The notes beneath the pieces are model-generated. The model was not told where the DNA came from and searched no databases. It worked only from the letters and a program-made list of their open reading frames with translations. Source: Gammaproteobacteria bacterium (lineage in GTDB: Bacteria; Pseudomonadota; Gammaproteobacteria; Enterobacterales; Psychrobiaceae). Taken from it: a stretch of 64,000 bases of DNA. The position numbers and the translations under genes are program-made. Of this stretch, positions 45,737 through 55,926 are shown piece by piece; the first letter of the stretch is position 1; every line of letters begins with the position of its first letter. The stretch covers positions 62,001 through 126,000 of the forward strand of contig JABSRT010000003.1 of NCBI GenBank assembly GCA_013214945.1. The letters run 5' to 3'.

Positions 45737-45765
45737 GATAATTACCCTCACAGAGGGTGATTATC
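45737..45765. terminator. Long hairpin after the GST gene
   Basis: GATAATTACCCTC/GAGGGTGATTATC, a 13-bp stem with one G-T pair and a 3-nt loop, 36 bp past the stop. No T-run follows, so it may protect or end the mRNA in a Rho-independent but weak way. Confidence 0.5.
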
Positions 45766-45853
45766 CGTCCATTTGAATATTCGTATTCACGGCGCACCAA
45801 ATGCCTTCCTGAACAATCGAACGGTCAAAAATCCACGTCTAAGAAGTAATAAT

Positions 45854-46024
45854 ATGAACAATGTAATTGAAACTGATGCTGATCATTATGATAGCTCGGT
45901 AGCGTATGCCGCATTGGCTGCTGCACTAACGACAGGTCGCGAAGCACTCGCCCGATGTCGAATATTCAGTGCTGTGTGTGCATGTGGGTATATTATGAAG
46001 GAGCCGGCATGTATACGTTGCTAG
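45854..46024 (+). CDS. Possible small ORF overlapping the RarD-like gene start
   Basis: A 56-codon frame (MNNVIETDADHYDSSVAYAA …) with an upstream AAGAAGTAAT stretch. It overlaps the next gene by 16 bp and ends in a Cys-rich run. The composition is plausible for a protein but I recognise no family, so it may be a leader peptide, a gene remnant or chance. Confidence 0.25.
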   Translation: MNNVIETDADHYDSSVAYAALAAALTTGREALARCRIFSAVCACGYIMKEPACIRC

Positions 46025-46854
46025 GTGCGATGGTATTCGTCGTGTGGGGTTTGCTGCCGATCTATTTTCATCAGCTTGGCGATTATGATCCGCTGTTAAT
46101 ATTAGCGCATCGAATTTTATGGTCGGGTGTCATCCTTATCATTATTGGCAGCATTAAAACTGAGCTAATACCAAGTCGTCACGAACTGACTGGAAAAAAT
46201 ATCATTCTGGCTGCTCTTGCGGGCATGCTAATGAACATTTCATGGTTGGGCTTTGTGTACGCCACCGTAACGGGCAACCTTATGGCCGCTTCACTTGCTT
46301 TCTATATTACTCCAATTTTAGTCTTCACTTTTGGGTTCATGCTGTTTCGTGAGCAAGTGAGTCGTCACCAAATAATCTCGCTGGTGTTAATGATTATTGC
46401 TGTCGTGGTATATGGAATAGTAGAAAATAACTTTCCGGCACTGAGTTTGCTTATCGCTTTATGCTTTGCAATGTATTTGGCAGTAAAGAAAGCGATGAAT
46501 CTAAGCACTTTTAGCAGTATATTTCTTGAAACCATTATATTTCTGCCAATAGCGCTGGTGTATATTTTGTATAACGAACAGACTTTTCATTCGAATGCTG
46601 ACTTTATGTTATTAGTTGGCACAGCGCCATTACAACTGCTTGCTGTATTTATGCTAACAATTTCACTGCATAAAACACCATTAAGTAAAATTAGCTTATT
46701 CCAGTATATTGAGCCGACATTGCATTTCATGTTGGCGATTTATGTTTTTCAAGAGTCAGTATCCAATGGTCAACGATATGCGCTCATCATTATATTGGCC
46801 GCTATTATTATCGCCTCTATGAATTGGGATAAGCGCAAATATGCTCACGATTGA
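46009..46854 (+). CDS. RarD-like EamA permease
   Basis: 281 residues with about ten hydrophobic spans, beginning MYTLLGAMVFVVWGLLPIYF and containing AHRILWSGV, MNISWLGFVYATVTGNLMAASLAFYITPI and FQYIEPTLHFMLAIYVFQE, all typical of RarD/EamA transporters. The start is set at 46009 because GAAGGAG lies 5 nt upstream; the longer frame begins without a binding site. Substrate unknown (RarD is linked to chloramphenicol sensitivity in other species). It overlaps the truncated rhodanese gene by 14 bp. Confidence 0.88.
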   Translation: MYTLLGAMVFVVWGLLPIYFHQLGDYDPLLILAHRILWSGVILIIIGSIKTELIPSRHELTGKNIILAALAGMLMNISWLGFVYATVTGNLMAASLAFYITPILVFTFGFMLFREQVSRHQIISLVLMIIAVVVYGIVENNFPALSLLIALCFAMYLAVKKAMNLSTFSSIFLETIIFLPIALVYILYNEQTFHSNADFMLLVGTAPLQLLAVFMLTISLHKTPLSKISLFQYIEPTLHFMLAIYVFQESVSNGQRYALIIILAAIIIASMNWDKRKYAHD

Positions 46855-47428
46855 TACAAGAACTGGCGAACAATTTATTCAGGGGCATATCCCAGGGAGT
46901 ATATTTGTAGGGCTTTTGGGTGGTAATTTTGAGTTTTGGTTTAAACAGGTTGTACCTGACTTAGAACAACAGTTTAGCGTAGTATCTGCCCTTGCAGATT
47001 TACATGGCATCACTGTTAAACTTGTTGAGATGGGATATAGGAATTTTGTTATCGATGAAAAGTCGCCCCACTTGTGCGAGCCATTTGTTAAATCGCATTG
47101 GTTGACACAAAGTGTACCTAATATAAAACCATTAGAGCTCAAATCATTAGTTATCAATCCATTATTTTTCAAGACATTTGCTTTAAAAAATGGACTCAAA
47201 CATTTTTGCATTCTCGATGTCCGTGAAGAAGAGGAAACTAAAAAGATCCGTTGGAATGGCTCTGAAAATTTACCGCTGTCTGAGATCTTGATGGGTGCCG
47301 TGCCATCAGAAAATAGAGATTACTACGTCCACTGCGCTGGAGGTTATCGTTCCCTGATCGCGATATCTTATCTTAACTATCGTCAATTATTTAGACTGAC
47401 CAACATTGAAAATGGTATGGATGCGTAG
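46841..47428 (+). pseudogene. Rhodanese part of a lost MBL-rhodanese fusion gene
   Basis: The 195-codon frame has two rhodanese-like parts: IDTRTGEQFIQGHIPGSIFVGLLGG at the start and ILDVREEEETKKIRW with the active-site-like YVHCAGGYRS at about 165-175. These are the C-terminal half of MBL-fold/rhodanese fusion proteins. The metallo-beta-lactamase half is missing: the frame starts inside the fold and the RarD-like gene occupies its place. The second module keeps the Cys, so the fragment might still be made as a small sulfurtransferase-like protein, but truncation is more likely. Confidence 0.65.
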
Positions 47429-47573
47429 ATAAAAGCCAATGTTTCAATAGCGTAATTTTGGACAGCCATCTAATAATTTCACGCGTGAACTAGTTTGACA
47501 AACACCAGTACCAGAGCAATATATAATGGCACGGCGAACAATAGCGTTATCAACAACAAGGTTAAATGATTCT

Positions 47574-47596
47574 CCCGCTACCGAAAGAATAGCGGG
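47574..47596. terminator. Hairpin between convergent rhodanese and Rho-like genes
   Basis: CCCGCTA/TAGCGGG with a 9-nt loop, about 90 bp past the Rho-like stop on the minus strand. No T-run. Possible shared transcript-end structure in the 260-bp gap. Confidence 0.4.
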
Positions 47597-47688
47597 CAAA
47601 GCAGTAAGTGCCCTTACATTTAGCCTAGTTTTTCATCGATAACGCTGTAGAGTGAGTGGTACCGTGAATGAATACACAATCTCTAGGA

Positions 47689-48654
47689 TTACTTTTGGAA
47701 GCTAGCGGTCAATAGCTCAACATTCGTTGGGTATTGTTCAAGTAGCTCAGCAAGTTTCCTTGCACCATCGGCAGGTTTAAGCGTGGTAAGTGCCCTTCGC
47801 AAGCTTCTTATATTTTCGAGCTCTTTCGAATTAAGCAGAAGCTCTTCACGGCGCGTGCTACTTTTAGCAATATCGATTGCGGGGAAAACCCGCTCATTTG
47901 CAGCTTCGCGAGATAAAACGATTTCCATATTACCCGTGCCCTTGAACTCCTCGAATATTACCTGATCCATCCGGCTTCCAGTATCAACGAGTATTGTCGC
48001 TAAGATGGTAAGTGAACCACCGTTCTCTATCTTTCTCGCCGCACCAAACAGTTTTCGTGGTATTTCGAGCGCTCTGGCGTCAATACCGCCCGACATGGTA
48101 CGGCCGCTGCTTTTTTGTGTTGCATTATATACTCGTGAGAGCCTGGTAAGAGAGTCAATCACGATCATTACATCGTGACCTTCGCCAGCTTCTTTGCGAG
48201 CAATGTTAAGCACGTTGTTGGCGACACGAACATGGTGCTCATAACTTTCATCCGTGGATGAAGCGTGTACTTGGGCCGGCACGCTGCGTTTAAAATCGGT
48301 TACTTCTTCTGGGCGCTCATCGATGAGTAACGCATAAAGTTTTATCTCGGGATACGCTTTTCCAACCGCCTGACAAATATGTTTTAACATGGTCGTTTTT
48401 CCGGAACCTGGCGGAGCAACAATCAAACCTCGCTGCCCCATTCCGATTGGCGTGAACAAATCCATCGCGCGTGCAGACAGTTGCTCAGAACCTAATTCTA
48501 GGCGAATACACTGATAAGGATTGATGGCTACGCCATTTAAAAAACGTTTTTGAGGATCTTCTTCAGAGACAACCTTGGCAACCTTGATCTCTTCATCAAC
48601 TGGTTTGGGGACCTTTGTTGCTTTCACCTTCAATTTTAATATTTTTCTTGTCAT
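47689..48654 (-). CDS. Short Rho-like helicase lacking the N-terminal RNA-binding domain
   Basis: The ATPase core of Rho is clear: GQRGLIVAPPGSGKTTMLKHI (Walker A), LLIDERPEEVTDF, VIDSLTRLSRVYNAT, the Q-loop-like SGGIDARALEIP, and FEEFKGTGNMEIVLSREAANERVFPAIDI. Usual Rho has ~420 residues; this has 321, because the helical and cold-shock RNA-binding domain is replaced by a ~40-residue basic/acidic linker (KLKVKATKVPKPVDEEIK). Walker A is GSGKT instead of KAGKT. It may be a paralogue with altered loading, or work with other factors. No clear ribosome binding site. Confidence 0.85.
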   Translation of the reverse strand: MTRKILKLKVKATKVPKPVDEEIKVAKVVSEEDPQKRFLNGVAINPYQCIRLELGSEQLSARAMDLFTPIGMGQRGLIVAPPGSGKTTMLKHICQAVGKAYPEIKLYALLIDERPEEVTDFKRSVPAQVHASSTDESYEHHVRVANNVLNIARKEAGEGHDVMIVIDSLTRLSRVYNATQKSSGRTMSGGIDARALEIPRKLFGAARKIENGGSLTILATILVDTGSRMDQVIFEEFKGTGNMEIVLSREAANERVFPAIDIAKSSTRREELLLNSKELENIRSLRRALTTLKPADGARKLAELLEQYPTNVELLTASFQK

Positions 48655-48861
48655 GATATCGGTTTGTAACCCTAGAGAATTTAGTGTTTATTGACGTATT
48701 TACAGCAAAATAACGCTGTTAGCAGCTTGTTATATGACCGTGCAAGCTTACAGCTTATGTAAAGATAGATAATAACGTATTAGAAAAACTATAGATAAGT
48801 TTTTACGCTAATTCCCCACTGCATTTTTCAAAACATAAATAGCCATGTATTATCGGTAAAG

Positions 48862-51441
48862 TTATGCAATGTTTTTAACCAAAAGCTCTACTAAATCCGA
48901 TTTGTCACTGTCGGTCAGTGGTTCATTGTGTTTTTTAGAAATTAAAAATACGTTTTCTGAGCATTCTCCCAACGTACTAATGATGGCTGAGTGGATCGTT
49001 AGCTCCTCATTTTTAAACACACTACAAATCTTCCCTATAAACAAAGGGTCATCCAACGCGTTAATGCGTAATAACGTTTTGTTTAGCTTGGGCGTCGCTA
49101 AAAATTCCACGGTAGGGTCATTTTCAAAATTATTAACAAACCGGGGCTTTACCGGTTTTGGAACCGATTTTTGGCTAAGTAGCATGTCGTTAATCCGTTT
49201 AGTGATACGCTTTAATCGAAATGCATCGCTGATAGACTCACCGGTATGATCTAGGATCTTTATTATTTCTAAGACGTGCTCACTTTTAGTTTTTAATATT
49301 TGAGCTTCTTTAACTCTAATTTTTAAAGAAACCAGCGTATTAAACAGATCAACAAATAGCATACTTCTATCTTTTACATAAACGAGTAAGTTCGTGCAGC
49401 CATGGTTTGAGTCTTCACTTAATGATACGATCGGTTTATCACCGTCAGAGCTCAAGATTGTCATAGAAAACTCAATCAGTTCTTCAACGTGGTTCGAACT
49501 AAAAAAACTACTAGGCAGACTAACCCAAAGACTTTTGATCGTTGCTTCAGAAAACCCCTTGGATAACAGGGCTGTTAATGCCTCGGCTTTGTTTTCTCTG
49601 ATGATTGTTCTCAGTTCAAAAACCTTTTCTATACCTTGTTTTAGTGCTTTTCTCAGTGAAAAATAAAGGTCGTCTAATAAGCTCTCTTGCCACTCGTTCC
49701 ACAGTTGATCATTAGTCGCTTTTAAATCGGCAACAGTAAAGCAATACAGGGCATTTAGTTTTGACTCGGTGCCCACTGCTTTGGCTATTTTCTTTATAAT
49801 CTCTGGATCTTTAATGTCTTGTGTTTGGGTCGTACTAATCAACAAGTCTTGGTTTTTAACCAGCCATGTGACTAATTCATTTTCAGATTTTTTAAGTTGG
49901 TGTAGCGATGAAAATTCTTGTGCGTGTATCGCGCTTAGTTCATTTGCTTCATGTGACTGCTTGCCAGATAAGTCATGGCACAACCCAGCAATGACTAAGA
50001 CGTGTTTAAAAGAACTTGCTCTATAAAGACTATTTACAAGCACTTTATTTTCTTGGGCAGAGTTAAAACTATTGAGGAAATGAATTAGCTTACATGCGTG
50101 TTCGTCAACTGTATAAGCGTTATGCATATCAAACTGCATTTGCCCTTCAATCGTTTTCCACTGCGGAAAGTACGACGCTAAGATCCCGTATCGGTGCATT
50201 AAACTGAACGCGAGTTTTAACCCATTTGGGTGTTTTATTATTGCTAAAAATTCTGTTCTGCACTCTTGGTAGTCCTGAAACTCTCCAAGTAAACGCCTGC
50301 GGGTTTGTCTGATCAATCTCAAGGTCTCAGGGGCAATGCTTTTTATTTGTTCGTTTTCAGCAATTAATCGAAAGAGCTTAATAACATTTGCTTTGTTATA
50401 GAATACTTCATCGTAATTTACTTGGATCATATCGTTGCAAATTGAAAATTTGTCATCAATGTTAACCGTGGTATTTTTGTTATCCGCCTGAAGTATTTCT
50501 CTTTTAAATATATCAGTCATCATTTGATTTAACTCACGAACCTGCGCCATTGCCCTAAAGAGCTGACGCATCATTTTTTCAACCGCGAGTTGGCCATTGT
50601 CGCCATGTCCAAACTTCATGAATTTGGCAACAGCTAATTGATGATCGAACAGTAGTCGCTCTTCTGGCCGTTTGGATACCGTGTGCAGTGCCCATCTTAT
50701 GCGACAGATAAAGTCGTGAGATTCAATAAGTTCTGAATATTCGTCTGGTTTTAAGAAACCTAACGATTTTAGCGACCGGACATCAGAAACATTAAAGTGC
50801 TTACTGGCAATCCAAACAATAGTCTGAAAATCGCGCATACCGCCTGGATTATTCTTAATATTAGGCTCGAGGTATAAGGTTGTGTTGTTCGCTTTTAAAT
50901 GACGATTTTCTTGCTCTTCTATTTTGTGTTCAAAAAAGGTTCTACTGGTCCAAATATCACTGCTATATAAAGTAACTAAAATGTTGTCGGCATGACTGCT
51001 GGCGCCCGACAATGTTCTAATGTCGAGTAAATTGGTTGCAATGGTAATGTCATCACGTGCGGCATTAATATTGTCTTTTTCCGATCGGACGGCGTAGCCA
51101 ATATCAACACCGAAATCCCACAAATGGGTCAAAAATGTCGATAAGTTTGTTTCTTGTACTGGGGTTAACTGCTCAGTAAATATTATACAAATATCAATGT
51201 CAGATTTCGGGTGTAAAGTAGAGCGACCATAACCACCCACGGCATTAAGTGAAATGTTAGGGGCTTCAAGATTATAAAAAGACCACAACCGAGCGAGTAA
51301 CTCGTCGAACAGAGCTGCTCGCTGATTTAGTAATTCCTCAATTGAAGTTTCAAAAAACTGAGAATTAAGGAAGGCCTCGTTGTATTCCACATATGCTTTA
51401 ATTTCTGACAAATTAGATAACTCTAACTCTTTGATATTCAT
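48862..51441 (-). CDS. GlnD-like bifunctional PII uridylyltransferase, divergent
   Basis: 859 residues with the GlnD layout. The nucleotidyltransferase motif VGGYGRSTLHPKSDIDICI has Gly69-Gly70, Asp81 and Asp83. The middle helical region has the IKNNPGGMRDFQTIVW-type element, an HD part (GLCHDLSGKQSHEANELSAIHA) sits near 490, and ACT-like repeats occupy the last ~190. In E. coli GlnD modifies PII proteins according to glutamine. The HD region deviates from the usual GlnD HDIAKG form. Not next to map/tsf/dapD, its usual place, so it may be a paralogue. It precedes the Rho-like gene by 207 bp on the same strand. Confidence 0.8.
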   Translation of the reverse strand: MNIKELELSNLSEIKAYVEYNEAFLNSQFFETSIEELLNQRAALFDELLARLWSFYNLEAPNISLNAVGGYGRSTLHPKSDIDICIIFTEQLTPVQETNLSTFLTHLWDFGVDIGYAVRSEKDNINAARDDITIATNLLDIRTLSGASSHADNILVTLYSSDIWTSRTFFEHKIEEQENRHLKANNTTLYLEPNIKNNPGGMRDFQTIVWIASKHFNVSDVRSLKSLGFLKPDEYSELIESHDFICRIRWALHTVSKRPEERLLFDHQLAVAKFMKFGHGDNGQLAVEKMMRQLFRAMAQVRELNQMMTDIFKREILQADNKNTTVNIDDKFSICNDMIQVNYDEVFYNKANVIKLFRLIAENEQIKSIAPETLRLIRQTRRRLLGEFQDYQECRTEFLAIIKHPNGLKLAFSLMHRYGILASYFPQWKTIEGQMQFDMHNAYTVDEHACKLIHFLNSFNSAQENKVLVNSLYRASSFKHVLVIAGLCHDLSGKQSHEANELSAIHAQEFSSLHQLKKSENELVTWLVKNQDLLISTTQTQDIKDPEIIKKIAKAVGTESKLNALYCFTVADLKATNDQLWNEWQESLLDDLYFSLRKALKQGIEKVFELRTIIRENKAEALTALLSKGFSEATIKSLWVSLPSSFFSSNHVEELIEFSMTILSSDGDKPIVSLSEDSNHGCTNLLVYVKDRSMLFVDLFNTLVSLKIRVKEAQILKTKSEHVLEIIKILDHTGESISDAFRLKRITKRINDMLLSQKSVPKPVKPRFVNNFENDPTVEFLATPKLNKTLLRINALDDPLFIGKICSVFKNEELTIHSAIISTLGECSENVFLISKKHNEPLTDSDKSDLVELLVKNIA

Positions 51442-52565
51442 TTGGTTCCCTACCGTTTTTTAACTCTTATTTAGTGTTAGATCCATTTAATCTATGGTCT
51501 ACTTTAGCATGGTGTATCGACTAAAAACTTTGATGCTAGCCGTGTTTAGCATCAAGAAACTATTTACTTTTTTTAACGTCCGCTACGATTAATAATAATT
51601 CAAAATCGAAGATCCAATTAGGCTAAGCGCCATAATATTTACACGAATAACGAAGTATTACTGTGCCGTTAAATTATGTGTTTCGGCTTTAAATCGGTAT
51701 GAATGAATAGGAGGGCTGTAACAATGCAATGATACTAGAGGTGAGTCTTTTTAGAACTTTGAACACAAAGTTAACCCTGTATTTTGTCAGAAGAAAAACA
51801 ACACTATACTTTGTACTCTAACTAATTAAAAGGTCTTCTTAAGATAGATTGGAGTTAACTGAGTATTGCGGCTTTAATTTCCCTTGCTTTAAACGTTGAT
51901 GTAAAAAACACTAAACCGATCTACCACACTACCCCGCAGGCCTTATGTGCTGCTGTTTTATTTACGTTACCTATGTTTTATGGGTGATGTGAAACGCTAT
52001 CAAAGACCTAGTTTAGGTGCGGATCATGGTATTAACACAAAATTAAACGTTGAGATAAAAGTAACTATAATTGTTCGATCACGAAGTAATATTTCTCGGG
52101 TTTATGTTCTAATACGAACAGGATCGCGATTATTATAGATAAATTACTTTACCTACTTTTTTGATACAACCGAGAATAATGAAGTGATAGTTTACGTCGT
52201 AGCCTAGCAATCAAGAGGATTTACGAGTACCAAAATGAACGGTTTAGCAAAGGTGGGACTCTCATAAAAACCAAAGATGGCACACGCATAAAAATACAAT
52301 TTATATTCAATTGGTTGTAGTTTTAAACGCATTTTATTACCTGAAAATATCCGCCTAATACAGACTAATTTCTTTTGGTTTTAATCATAATAAAACTGAC
52401 CATCAAGGTTATCGTTATCACGTTGTGGGCACATGATTTGATTATCAGGAATAATATCTATATTTAGTCGGCTATTTCACTATAAAGCTTGCCTATAACA
52501 GCGTAGGATCAAGCTACTTTAGATAAACACTAGGTTTGCACTCACGTGCACTAACATAAAAAATT
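51442..52565. other. 1.1-kb intergenic region, no convincing gene
   Basis: AT-rich gap between the GlnD-like and HflX-like genes. A 63-codon plus-strand frame at 51947-52138 has no ribosome binding site and an odd composition; I do not accept it. A short sequence at 52273-52296 (AAAGATGG-C-ACACGCATAA) recurs at 57100-57123. No hairpin terminator of note. Confidence 0.5.
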
Positions 52566-53906
52566 ATGCAACTAACAGAAAAACCATCACTTAGTCACGC
52601 TTTACTTATTTCTATTAGCACTCCACAGTTTAAAGGTGATGAGGCCACTGAATCACTTGCAGAACTTGCGCGTTTAGTGACTACCCTAGGTTTTAAAGTC
52701 GTAGGCACGCAATCGCAAAAGCAAAATTCAACCCAAAAAGTTAACGTATTGGGTGAAGGAAAGCTGGTTGAAATAGCGCGCCTCACGGGTAATAAAGGGG
52801 TGGTTGATGACGAATCTGACGGTCAATACACATTAGATGACACGCCATTATCCCAAATCCCTTCTGACAACCTGCCGTTTGACTGTGCTGATGTGGTAGT
52901 GTTTGATTGTGATTTAACTCCCTCTCAACTACGTAATCTCGAGAACCAGTTAGGCGTAGAAGTGTTTGATCGTACTGGTATTATCATTGAAATATTTAGT
53001 CGTCATGCCCGCACTAAAACAGCGAAATTACAAGTTGAAATTGCTCGCCTTAATTATGTAGCGCCACGACTTCGTGAAACATCATGTGGTGACAGAGAGC
53101 GTCAAATGGGTAAAGGCGCGGGCGAAACAACGCTAGAGCTAAACCGCCGTAAAGTACGCGACCAATTAGCCGAACTAAAACGCGAGTTGGTGAGTGTTCA
53201 AGACGAAATGAAAGGACGACGTACCCTACGTTCGGATCTTTTTAGCGTCGCTTTAGTTGGTTATACCAATGCGGGCAAGTCATCTATGATGCGAGCGATT
53301 ACCGGTAGCGATGTTGAGGGCGAAAACAAACTTTTTGCGACGCTTGATACCACTGTTCGTGCGCTGTATCCAGCCACTCAACCTCGAGTATTAGTGTCAG
53401 ACACCGTCGGTTTTATTAAAAAATTACCGCACGACTTAGTTGCCTCATTTCATTCAACCTTAGCTGAAGCGCAAGATGCTTCATTACTGTTATATGTAGT
53501 AGATGCCTCGGATCCTTCGTTTCGTGCGCAACTCGATGTAGTTCATGAAGTATTGGGTGAAGTTGGTGTTCAGGACAGTAAAAAATTATTGGTACTGAAC
53601 AAATCAGATCAACTTAGTGTTGAGCAACAACAAGCATTAATGGAAGAATTTCCTGATGCCATGATGACATCAACGCGTAATCCGGCTGATGTCCGTAAAT
53701 TGCATCAATATATTATTGAGGTGACACAGCAGGATATGATCGAAGAAGAGATTCTTGTTCCTTATACTGCCAAAGGTATCGTTGGTGAAATTAGATCGAG
53801 CATGAGTGTCACTAAAGAAGAATATGAATATGAGCATGTGAAACTCACGGTACGCGCTAACGCAATTGATTTACAAAAATTGAAAAAGCGGATGCTAGCT
53901 TTATAA
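52566..53906 (+). CDS. HflX-family ribosome-associated GTPase, orphan location
   Basis: 446 residues. The N-terminal HflX domain (ISTPQFKGDEATESLAELAR, then VFDCDLTPSQLRNLENQLG, DRTGIIIEIFSRHARTKTAKL) is followed by an Obg-type G domain with VGYTNAGKSSM (G1), DTVGFIKKLP (G3) and LNKSD (G4), and an HflX C-terminal part. HflX rescues stalled ribosomes in heat stress. The gene is not in the hfq-hflX-hflK context usual for gammaproteobacteria, and carries a ~25-residue insert (GVVDDESDGQYTLDD) near 80, so it may be a second copy. Confidence 0.9.
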   Translation: MQLTEKPSLSHALLISISTPQFKGDEATESLAELARLVTTLGFKVVGTQSQKQNSTQKVNVLGEGKLVEIARLTGNKGVVDDESDGQYTLDDTPLSQIPSDNLPFDCADVVVFDCDLTPSQLRNLENQLGVEVFDRTGIIIEIFSRHARTKTAKLQVEIARLNYVAPRLRETSCGDRERQMGKGAGETTLELNRRKVRDQLAELKRELVSVQDEMKGRRTLRSDLFSVALVGYTNAGKSSMMRAITGSDVEGENKLFATLDTTVRALYPATQPRVLVSDTVGFIKKLPHDLVASFHSTLAEAQDASLLLYVVDASDPSFRAQLDVVHEVLGEVGVQDSKKLLVLNKSDQLSVEQQQALMEEFPDAMMTSTRNPADVRKLHQYIIEVTQQDMIEEEILVPYTAKGIVGEIRSSMSVTKEEYEYEHVKLTVRANAIDLQKLKKRMLAL

Positions 53907-53959
53907 AACGGTATGTTAGGTCCATCACTTTTGAGATGCACCTGCATGTTGAATTAGTC

Positions 53960-53985
53960 GGTTAATTCAATTAACCTGTGTTTTT
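53960..53985 (+). terminator. Terminator of the HflX gene
   Basis: GGTTAATT-C-AATTAACC palindrome (usable stem GGTTAA/TTAACC) followed by TGTG and five T. 54 bp past the stop. AT-rich, moderately strong. A second hairpin (CATACTAAG/CTTAGTATG, 54016-54050) lies before the convergent chemoreceptor stop and may serve that gene. Confidence 0.6.
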
Positions 53986-54060
53986 ATTCATTCGATCTAT
54001 TTTACTGTCGCAACTCATACTAAGTGGTTATTAACGACCTTCTTAGTATGTGTTACGACA

Positions 54061-55755
54061 TTATTTGAGCCTAAACTGAGCCAACGATGCTTGCATTTTC
54101 TTGACTAACTGTTCGAGATTTTCACATTCTTGGGTATTATTCTTCGCATCTTGATATTCCGTGGTGGCGGTTTCAGCAATATTGGCTGAGCTAAGTTGTA
54201 TTTCATTTAGCACCATAGTTTGCTCTTCGGTTGCTGTCGCTATCTGATCAGAATTTTCCGAAACCACATTGATCGCATTGGTGATTAGCTCTAAAGATTC
54301 AGTACTGCGCGCAGTTTGTTCCACACAAATATTGGCGGTCTCTAACCCTTTTCCCATCGCCAACACAGCATCTTTAACCCCTGATTGGATCTCAGTAATA
54401 ATGTTTTGGATCTCTTGAGTCGAACTTTGAGTCCGCCCCGCGAGAACTCTGACTTCATCTGCGACAACGGCAAAACCTCGACCTTGCTCACCAGCTCGGG
54501 CAGCCTCAATAGCCGCATTGAGTGCCAGTAAGTTGGTTTGCTCTGAGATGGCCTGAATAACATCAACAACACTGCCAATACTCTCACTGCTGTCTTGCAG
54601 TTTAATTATAATGTCATTAGCACGGGTAATTTCACTGGATAAGTTTTTAATATAATCATTAGCTATCGAGACTTGTTCACTGGCACTCATCGCTTCTTTG
54701 TCTGCATCTTCGGCCTTATTTTTAGTTTGCACAATATTTTTCGCTACTTCGGTTAACGACGTGAGTGTTTGAGTAATTGCCGTAGCCATTTCTTCGGTAT
54801 TTACGCTTTGCTGTTGTGATCTAATTGTTGCCCGTTGAGACGACGCTAATAATAACGCGGTAGTAGTAGAGACATTGTTGGAAGATGCATTAACTTCTAT
54901 TAATGTATTACCTAAAGATGCCGTAAACTTATTCACACTACGTGAAATTTTCCCAGCTTCGTGTTGCCCCTCTTCTCTTAGTCGGTGAGTTAAATCGCCA
55001 CTGGCCAATATGGCCGATGATTTAACTATCGCCATTAATCGGTGACTTATCCTTTTTTTGTAAATGATAGATAAGAAAACAACCAAAATAATTGAAGAAA
55101 TTATAATAATGCCAACAATTTTCAAGCCTAATGCAGAACTAGCAGCTAATTGATTGTCCATGTTTATTTTCACTTCCAAAACGCCACGAACATCACCTAG
55201 ACGCCAACCTACTTTAGGGGTGTCAGGGTGGGAATTATGGCAATCAACACAACCTTGAGCCACTAATTTGTCGGCAACAGCAACACGGATATAGGTGCCT
55301 TTTGGAGTTTCTTCAACTAGAGTAAATGGCTTGTCTGCATTGATATTTAATTGCTTCCATGCCTGTTGTTGAAAGGTGTCTAAACGCCGAGAGGCACGAT
55401 TTGGAAATGGAAAGGCACTGTAGAGGTTAAGGTTAATATTTTCTCTTGAAAGTAATTTACTCATGTCATGGATCATGGTTGCTGGTAGAGGAATGGCATT
55501 TTCGACACCTTCATGTTTTACCATTACTTTCATGCCGCCCGCTAAGGCTTTACTTATCACGTTTTTATTGTAATAACCACGTAACTTGGTGAACTGATTA
55601 ACGATACTGACACCTGTTTTAATCGCTTCTTGTTCGACATTTTTATTTATCATAGTAGGGATAAGAAAATGTATAACAATAGTTAAAATAACCAAAAAAG
55701 AAATTAACGGGATAGTTAACCGCCAGAATAAACTGGCCATAAAATCTTTATTCAC
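54061..55755 (-). CDS. Methyl-accepting chemotaxis protein with haem-type sensor domain
   Basis: 564 residues. The N-terminal membrane anchor ([20 protein letters not shown]) is followed by a ~170-residue periplasmic domain of the Tll0287/DUF3365 type containing CVDCHNSH, a CxxCH motif that can bind c-type haem. Then come a second span ([18 protein letters not shown]), a HAMP-like region, and the cytoplasmic signalling hairpin [33 protein letters not shown]. It would sense redox state, oxygen or NO-like ligands and signal to CheA. The usual C-terminal methyltransferase tether is not seen. Confidence 0.88.
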   Translation of the reverse strand: MNKDFMASLFWRLTIPLISFLVILTIVIHFLIPTMINKNVEQEAIKTGVSIVNQFTKLRGYYNKNVISKALAGGMKVMVKHEGVENAIPLPATMIHDMSKLLSRENINLNLYSAFPFPNRASRRLDTFQQQAWKQLNINADKPFTLVEETPKGTYIRVAVADKLVAQGCVDCHNSHPDTPKVGWRLGDVRGVLEVKINMDNQLAASSALGLKIVGIIIISSIILVVFLSIIYKKRISHRLMAIVKSSAILASGDLTHRLREEGQHEAGKISRSVNKFTASLGNTLIEVNASSNNVSTTTALLLASSQRATIRSQQQSVNTEEMATAITQTLTSLTEVAKNIVQTKNKAEDADKEAMSASEQVSIANDYIKNLSSEITRANDIIIKLQDSSESIGSVVDVIQAISEQTNLLALNAAIEAARAGEQGRGFAVVADEVRVLAGRTQSSTQEIQNIITEIQSGVKDAVLAMGKGLETANICVEQTARSTESLELITNAINVVSENSDQIATATEEQTMVLNEIQLSSANIAETATTEYQDAKNNTQECENLEQLVKKMQASLAQFRLK

Positions 55756-55926
55756 AACAAATCCCCTATTTTAAATCTCACGATTTAAATTAAAAAATCA
55801 TTTTTACTCAAAAAAGTATAGACCAGAAAATAATAATACCTCATACAAAGGTTGTATTATTTGGTGCTAAAAGTTTATTCATTGATAACAATACAAAGAT
55901 GGGTTACAAATAATTTGTTACTGGCT

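Noticed and set aside
51947-52138. 63-codon plus-strand ORF as a gene
   Set aside because: No ribosome binding site, odd composition, no recognisable motif; likely chance in AT-rich DNA.
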